Positions 60,638 through 64,000 of a stretch of DNA of 64,000 bases are shown here, in pieces. Source of the DNA: DATAUD01 sp036501665 (GTDB lineage Bacteria; Verrucomicrobiota; Verrucomicrobiia; Limisphaerales; Palsa-1400); assembly GCA_036501665.1 (NCBI GenBank), contig DASXZW010000063.1, positions 83,503 through 147,502 on the forward strand, given 5' to 3'. A model generated the notes under the pieces. That model searched no databases, was not told where the DNA came from, and was given only the letters and a program-made list of their open reading frames with translations. A program made the translations under genes and the position numbers. Within the stretch, counting starts at the first letter, position 1, and each line of letters starts with the position of its first letter.

Positions 60638-62020
60638 ATGGCGCCGTTTCGGAAATCAATTTTAGCAATTGCATTAGTTGTGATTGCGCTCGCAGGGTTC
60701 GGGGTATTGCAATGCGCGGCGGTTGCGGAGAGTGCTATTGTTGATCAGTTGATTGACGCGGAGACGAATTCCAGTTTTGCGTATGACCGGCTCGCGACGT
60801 TGTGCGATACGTTTGGACCGAGGTTCAGCGGGACGACAAATCTTGAGGCGGCAATCGACTGGATTCTGGCGCAGATGAAAAGCGACGGGCTGGAAAATGT
60901 TCACGGCGAGGATGTGATGGTGCCGCATTGGGTGCGCGGTGCGGAGTCCGCTGAGATGTTGCTGCCGCGTCCGCATAATTTGCCGATGCTTGGTTTGGGC
61001 GGGAGCGTTGGCACGCCTGCCGGCGGAATTACGTCGGATGTTTTGGTTGTCAATAATTTCGCGGAGTTGACGGCGCGCGCCAGTGAAGCCGCCGGAAAAA
61101 TAGTTCTTTTTGACGTGCCGTTTGTTACTTATGGCGAGACGGTGCGATATCGCGGGCATGGCGCGATTGAGGCGGCGCGGGTCGGCGCGGTGGCTTGCCT
61201 GGTGCGGTCGATCACGCCGTTTTCCATTCAATCGCCGCATACCGGCGCAATGTCTTATTCCAATGGCATTCCGAAAATTCCTTCGGCGGCGATCACTGTG
61301 GAGGATGCGGAGATGATGCAGCGGATGGCGGATCGCGGAGAAAGGGTTGTCGTGCGTTTGTCGATGAGCGCAATGACTTTGCCGGATGTTCCGTCGCGCA
61401 ATGTCGTCGCGGAAGTTGTCGGGAGCGAGAAGCCGGAGGAAGTTGTTATTGTCAGCGGGCATATTGATTCGTGGGACGTGGGCCAGGGGGCGATGGATGA
61501 CGGCGGCGGGGCGATGACGGCGTGGGAGACGGCGCGGCTGATGCACAAGCTTGGGCTGCGACCGCGTCGCACGGTGCGCGTGGTGCTTTGGGTGAACGAG
61601 GAAAATGGAACCGCCGGAGCGCGTGGATATGAGAAGCGGCACAAGAGCGAAATGCCGCAGCATGTGCTGGCGATTGAGTGTGATCGGGGGACTTTTCGGC
61701 CGCTGGGATTTTCTTTTGTCGGGTGTGAGGCTGGGCGACAGGAGATTGAAAAATTTCTTCAACCGCTGGAACGAATCGGGGCAGGCAAATTGTTTTCAGA
61801 GGGGAGCGAGACGGATGTTGAGCAATTGGAAAAGGACGGGGTGCCGTTGCTGGCGTTGGTGGATGATGAGACGAAGTATTTTTGGTATCACCATACCCAG
61901 GCTGATACGATGGATAAATTGAAGCCGGACGAGCTTGCGGGCTGTTGCAGCGCGATGGCTGCGATGGCTTGGGAGGCGGCGGATGCGCAGACGGCGATTC
62001 CGAGGGTGCCTGTCAAATAA
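60638..62020 (+). CDS. secreted M28-family peptidase (carboxypeptidase Q-like)
   Basis: A 460-residue exported metallopeptidase from ATG 60638 (TTG 60629 possible), with a signal peptide (~1-30). F-G-P-R-F-S-G-T near 60 matches plasma glutamate carboxypeptidase-like enzymes. A PA domain is inserted at ~120-230. Zinc ligands are S-G-H-I-D-S-W-D near 270, D-D-G-G-G near 287, N-E-E-N-G-T near 325 (catalytic Glu), E-C-D-R-G near 352 and Y-H-H-T-Q-A-D-T near 425. It should release amino acids from peptides in the periplasm or outside. Confidence 0.92.
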   Translation: MAPFRKSILAIALVVIALAGFGVLQCAAVAESAIVDQLIDAETNSSFAYDRLATLCDTFGPRFSGTTNLEAAIDWILAQMKSDGLENVHGEDVMVPHWVRGAESAEMLLPRPHNLPMLGLGGSVGTPAGGITSDVLVVNNFAELTARASEAAGKIVLFDVPFVTYGETVRYRGHGAIEAARVGAVACLVRSITPFSIQSPHTGAMSYSNGIPKIPSAAITVEDAEMMQRMADRGERVVVRLSMSAMTLPDVPSRNVVAEVVGSEKPEEVVIVSGHIDSWDVGQGAMDDGGGAMTAWETARLMHKLGLRPRRTVRVVLWVNEENGTAGARGYEKRHKSEMPQHVLAIECDRGTFRPLGFSFVGCEAGRQEIEKFLQPLERIGAGKLFSEGSETDVEQLEKDGVPLLALVDDETKYFWYHHTQADTMDKLKPDELAGCCSAMAAMAWEAADAQTAIPRVPVK

Positions 62021-62025
62021 GGATA

Positions 62026-62058
62026 GGAAGAATGGGAGGTATGGGAGGTATGGGAAAA
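62026..62058 (+). repeat. 9-base ATGGGAGGT tandem repeat
   Basis: Three consecutive 9-base units (AATGGGAGG, TATGGGAGG, TATGGGAAA) lie between the M28 stop and the four-helix gene stop. The same unit, in the same orientation, forms the histidine-rich leader of the four-helix protein at 62651-62706. Confidence 0.75.
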
Positions 62059-62079
62059 GACTCCTTCTGTGGCCGGCGA

Positions 62080-62706
62080 CTATTTTTTTGTGAGTTTTTC
62101 GCGGTGTTGCAAGCGGGCGCGAGTCATTCTTTCGCGCAGGCCGCCGTGTTGCACAAAATCATTTTCCAGCCGGAGCATTTGCCGGTCGAGTAGGTAATTG
62201 GTCTGGTGGATGAGGCAGAGCGCTATGTTGGCCACGATTTCCGGCGGACGGGTTTCCAGGAATTCGCGATAGTCCTCAAATGTTTGCTGGGTCTTGCGCC
62301 CCAGGTTGCGGATGTATTTGGCTTCCTTGGAGTCTTTGCCCCAAATCTTCAGATCGCGAGTGCGAAGATAATCGCGATAATCGTTTAGGAGTTCTTCCAG
62401 GCTGGCGCGCGCGACGTTTGTGAGCTTGATCTCGGTTTCCTTGGAGGTTAGAGCGGCTTTGCTCCCTTCCAGGATGTTCTGTTTTCCCGAGCGCGCGGAT
62501 TGGATCATCTGGTCAATCGTGCGGTCGCTTTTGGAGAGGTATTTGTGCGCAAAGCGAAAGGTGATGTCATAGACAATTTGGGCCTTTTGGAATGAGAGCA
62601 GGGTCTGGTAGTCGCCGCGCGGGGGAAGAAGGCGGTCGGGGTTTGGCGGGGGATGGGAAGAATGAGAAGCATGGGAATTATGGGACGAATGCTTCGCATT
62701 GTTCAT
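62080..62706 (-). CDS. four-helix-bundle suffix-domain protein with H-x-S leader
   Basis: A 208-residue protein from ATG 62706. The first 14 or so residues are H-S-S-H-N-S-H-A-S-H-S-S-H, encoded by a 9-base tandem repeat. They are followed by R-G-D-Y-Q-T-L-L-S-F-Q-K-A-Q-I-V-Y, then S-D-R-T-I-D-Q-M-I-Q-S-A-R-S-G-K-Q-N-I-x-E-G, the core of the four-helix (S23/IVS-like) family. The C-terminal extension fits the longer 'suffix' form common in Verrucomicrobiota. Function unknown; related proteins are suspected diversity-generating or ribosomal insertion partners. Confidence 0.85.
   Translation of the reverse strand: MNNAKHSSHNSHASHSSHPPPNPDRLLPPRGDYQTLLSFQKAQIVYDITFRFAHKYLSKSDRTIDQMIQSARSGKQNILEGSKAALTSKETEIKLTNVARASLEELLNDYRDYLRTRDLKIWGKDSKEAKYIRNLGRKTQQTFEDYREFLETRPPEIVANIALCLIHQTNYLLDRQMLRLENDFVQHGGLRERMTRARLQHREKLTKK
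62651..62706 (-). repeat. 9-base repeat within the coding start of the four-helix gene
   Basis: On the coding strand, units of the form CAT-NNN-TCC follow one another, giving H-x-S. The array has four or five imperfect units here and could vary in number by slippage without shifting frame. Confidence 0.75.
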
Positions 62707-62826
62707 ATTATTCTCATTTGTCGCATAAATTTTTATGGCGGGCAATTTAAATGCCCCTGAGCCAACTGCTACGGGACTACTTTGCCCTTTCACCGGCTGC
62801 GATGCGCTGTTAGCTTGAATGGCTGA

Positions 62827-63684
62827 ATGCAGGTTCGAACGCAGACTCCTGGAGCCACTGCTTTATCTCCCACGCATGTCAATGTTTTGGGGGTGGGTGT
62901 CAGCGCGATTAATCTGGATTCTGCGCTTGTGGCGATTGCGCGCGCGGTTGAAACCAGGGAGAAGGGTTATGTGTGCGTCACGGGGGTGCATGGGGTGTCG
63001 GAGTCGCAGTCGGATCCGGGGTTTCGGGAGATTCTCAATCGCGCTTTCTTATGCACGCCTGACGGGATGCCTTTGGTATGGGTGGGACGATGGCAGGGAG
63101 CGCGGGAGATGGACCGGGTTTATGGGCCGGACTTGATGCTGTTGGTGATGAAGGAGTCTGAGCGGACCGGTTGGCGGCATTTTTTTTATGGCGGCGCAAA
63201 CGGGGCTGCGGCGGCGTTGAAGGAGAAGTTGGTCGAGCGATTTCCGAAGCTTCAGATCACGGGCGTTTATGAACCGCCGTTCCGGCCTTTGAACACGCAG
63301 GAGCAAAGTGAACTTCAGGAAAATGTCCGGCAGGCGCGGCCTGATATGATGTGGATTGGGTTGAGCACGCCGAAACAGGAGCGGTTCATGGCGGAATATC
63401 TGGATAAGCTCGACACGACGTTGATGTTCGGCGTCGGGGCGGCTTTTGATTTTCATGCGGGACGAAGCGCCCAGGCGCCGCGGTGGATGCAGCGGTCGGG
63501 GTTGGAGTGGTTTTTTCGGTTGTGCAGCGAGCCGCGCCGGTTGTGGAAGCGGTATTTGAAGAATAATCCACTGTTCGTAATGCGGATTTTTTGCCAGTTC
63601 ACGGGGTTGAAGAAGTATTCTTTGGAAAATGTGGGAAGCCCAAAGCGGCAAACGCCGGAACAGAAGACTTTTAACAGGAGTTAA
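62827..63684 (+). CDS. WecG/TagA/CpsF-family glycosyltransferase
   Basis: A 285-residue enzyme (GT26). It shows V-N-V-L-G-V-G-V-S-A-I-N near 18, T-G-V-H-G-V-S-E-S-Q near 53, C-T-P-D-G-M-P-L-V-W near 77, F-Y-G-G-A-N-G near 119, W-I-G-L-S-T-P-K-Q-E near 176, and G-V-G-A-A-F-D-F-H-A-G near 198. It should add ManNAc, ManNAcA or a related sugar to a lipid-linked carrier for exopolysaccharide synthesis. The epimerase beginning at 63896 probably belongs to the same locus, which continues beyond the window. Confidence 0.93.
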   Translation: MQVRTQTPGATALSPTHVNVLGVGVSAINLDSALVAIARAVETREKGYVCVTGVHGVSESQSDPGFREILNRAFLCTPDGMPLVWVGRWQGAREMDRVYGPDLMLLVMKESERTGWRHFFYGGANGAAAALKEKLVERFPKLQITGVYEPPFRPLNTQEQSELQENVRQARPDMMWIGLSTPKQERFMAEYLDKLDTTLMFGVGAAFDFHAGRSAQAPRWMQRSGLEWFFRLCSEPRRLWKRYLKNNPLFVMRIFCQFTGLKKYSLENVGSPKRQTPEQKTFNRS

Positions 63685-63795
63685 CGGAGGAAGCGGAGTA
63701 AAGGAGAGAATTTGCGAAGAATGCGCGATCTACACAGCGCGTGAGGGGCGCAACAAATTTTTTTGAACAGAAGGTAACGAAGAAAACGAAGGGGA
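63673..63795 (+). repeat. two copies of a purine-rich AACAGRAG element
   Basis: AACAGGAGTTAACGGAGGAA (63673 onward, covering the glycosyltransferase stop) and AACAGAAGGTAACGAAGAAA (63766 onward) share the spacing AACAG-x-AG-x-TAACG-x-AG followed by G(G)A repeats. Together with the 211-base gap to the next gene they form a short purine-rich repeat region without any recognisable gene. Confidence 0.55.
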
Positions 63796-63895
63796 TGAGA
63801 AGCCTTGTCGAGAATGCACAACTTCTGGAGATGGCGTTGCAAAGCGAATTCTGGACTGTCTTGGGACGTTGGTGTAATACTGCGCGCTCGATTAT

Positions 63896-64000
63896 ATGAG
63901 TTCTAAAAAGATTGTGGTTTGCGGCGGCGGCGGATTTATCGGCGGACATCTGATTGCCGACCTTCTAAAACAAGGCGAGACGGATATTCGCTCCGTGGAT
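63896..64000 (+). CDS. NAD-dependent epimerase/dehydratase, 3' end outside window
   Basis: Only the first 35 codons are present. They encode S-K-K-I-V-V-C-G-G-G-G-F-I-G-G-H-L-I-A-D-L-L, the N-terminal Rossmann strand and G-x-x-G-F-I-G loop of extended SDR epimerases acting on nucleotide sugars. GDP-mannose or UDP-sugar specificity cannot be judged. The neighbouring GT26 gene supports a polysaccharide locus. Confidence 0.8.
   Translation, partial: MSSKKIVVCGGGGFIGGHLIADLLKQGETDIRSVD

Noticed and set aside
63671..63949. 92-codon minus-strand frame
   Set aside because: It spans purine-rich repeats and the start of the epimerase; no coding character.

Overview
The window looks like a chromosomal segment of a soil- or water-type member of the Verrucomicrobiota, probably Limisphaerales/Pedosphaera-like. 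This is inferred from gene content, not from a marker phylogeny. Pointers are tandem FtsX-type orphan permeases behind a PadR regulator, a pseudopilin with an H-X9-DG tail, a TIGR03790 protein, a four-helix-bundle 'suffix' protein with an H-x-S repeat leader, many secreted Gfo/Idh/MocA oxidoreductases with RR-x-F signal peptides, a PPi-type PEP carboxykinase, and a short beta module (Y-x-I-x-S ... W ... R-F-Y-R) shared by four exported proteins. The DNA is moderately GC-rich, so long antisense open frames are common and were discarded. No tRNA, rRNA, CRISPR array, transposase or phage gene was recognised.

Layout. 1-9.3 kb: the 3' part of rsmH, two small uncertain genes, a secreted propeller/toroid protein, a DUF2007 membrane protein, an SGNH esterase, a GH20-like glycosidase and a cyclic-nucleotide-gated MscS channel. 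9.3-17.4 kb, mostly minus strand: a large six-hairpin glycosidase translationally coupled to a CHASE3-PAS histidine kinase, a remnant of a phosphatase/kinase fusion, two PepSY membrane proteins and a small membrane protein. 17.4-26.1 kb, plus strand: PadR plus two paralogous macrolide-exporter-type permeases, then a CPLC small protein, a pseudopilin and two secreted proteins. 26-34 kb: trpS, a membrane protein, a CBS pair, PPi-PEPCK, a frameshifted M50 peptidase and a HAD-IIA phosphatase.

34-50 kb is a carbohydrate-catabolism zone on the minus strand: a quinoprotein dehydrogenase, four Gfo/Idh/MocA oxidoreductases, an UlaG-like hydrolase, a MetE-core protein, an SDR-ROK-SIS operon, a SUMF1-fold protein and a GH42-like glycosidase. 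A two-gene module (a membrane protein and a winged-helix protein) sits between two copies of the last 54 bp of the quinoprotein gene. 50-64 kb: two small envelope/stress proteins bracketed by identical palindromes, a ferritin-like protein, aroB, a TIM-barrel isomerase, MarC, moaD-moaE-DUF554, a TolC-like protein, TIGR03790, an MBL hydrolase, a MazF-type toxin-antitoxin pair, an M28 peptidase, a four-helix protein, a WecG-type glycosyltransferase and the first 35 codons of an epimerase.

Taken together the genes fit a heterotroph that degrades polysaccharides and oxidises the released sugars with secreted dehydrogenases. Short dispersed repeats (a GGACGCCTCG palindrome, a CTTCTCCCTC hairpin, a TATCAGGATT element, a 9-bp H-x-S repeat, an AACAGRAG repeat) are frequent between genes and are one of the more striking aspects of the segment.
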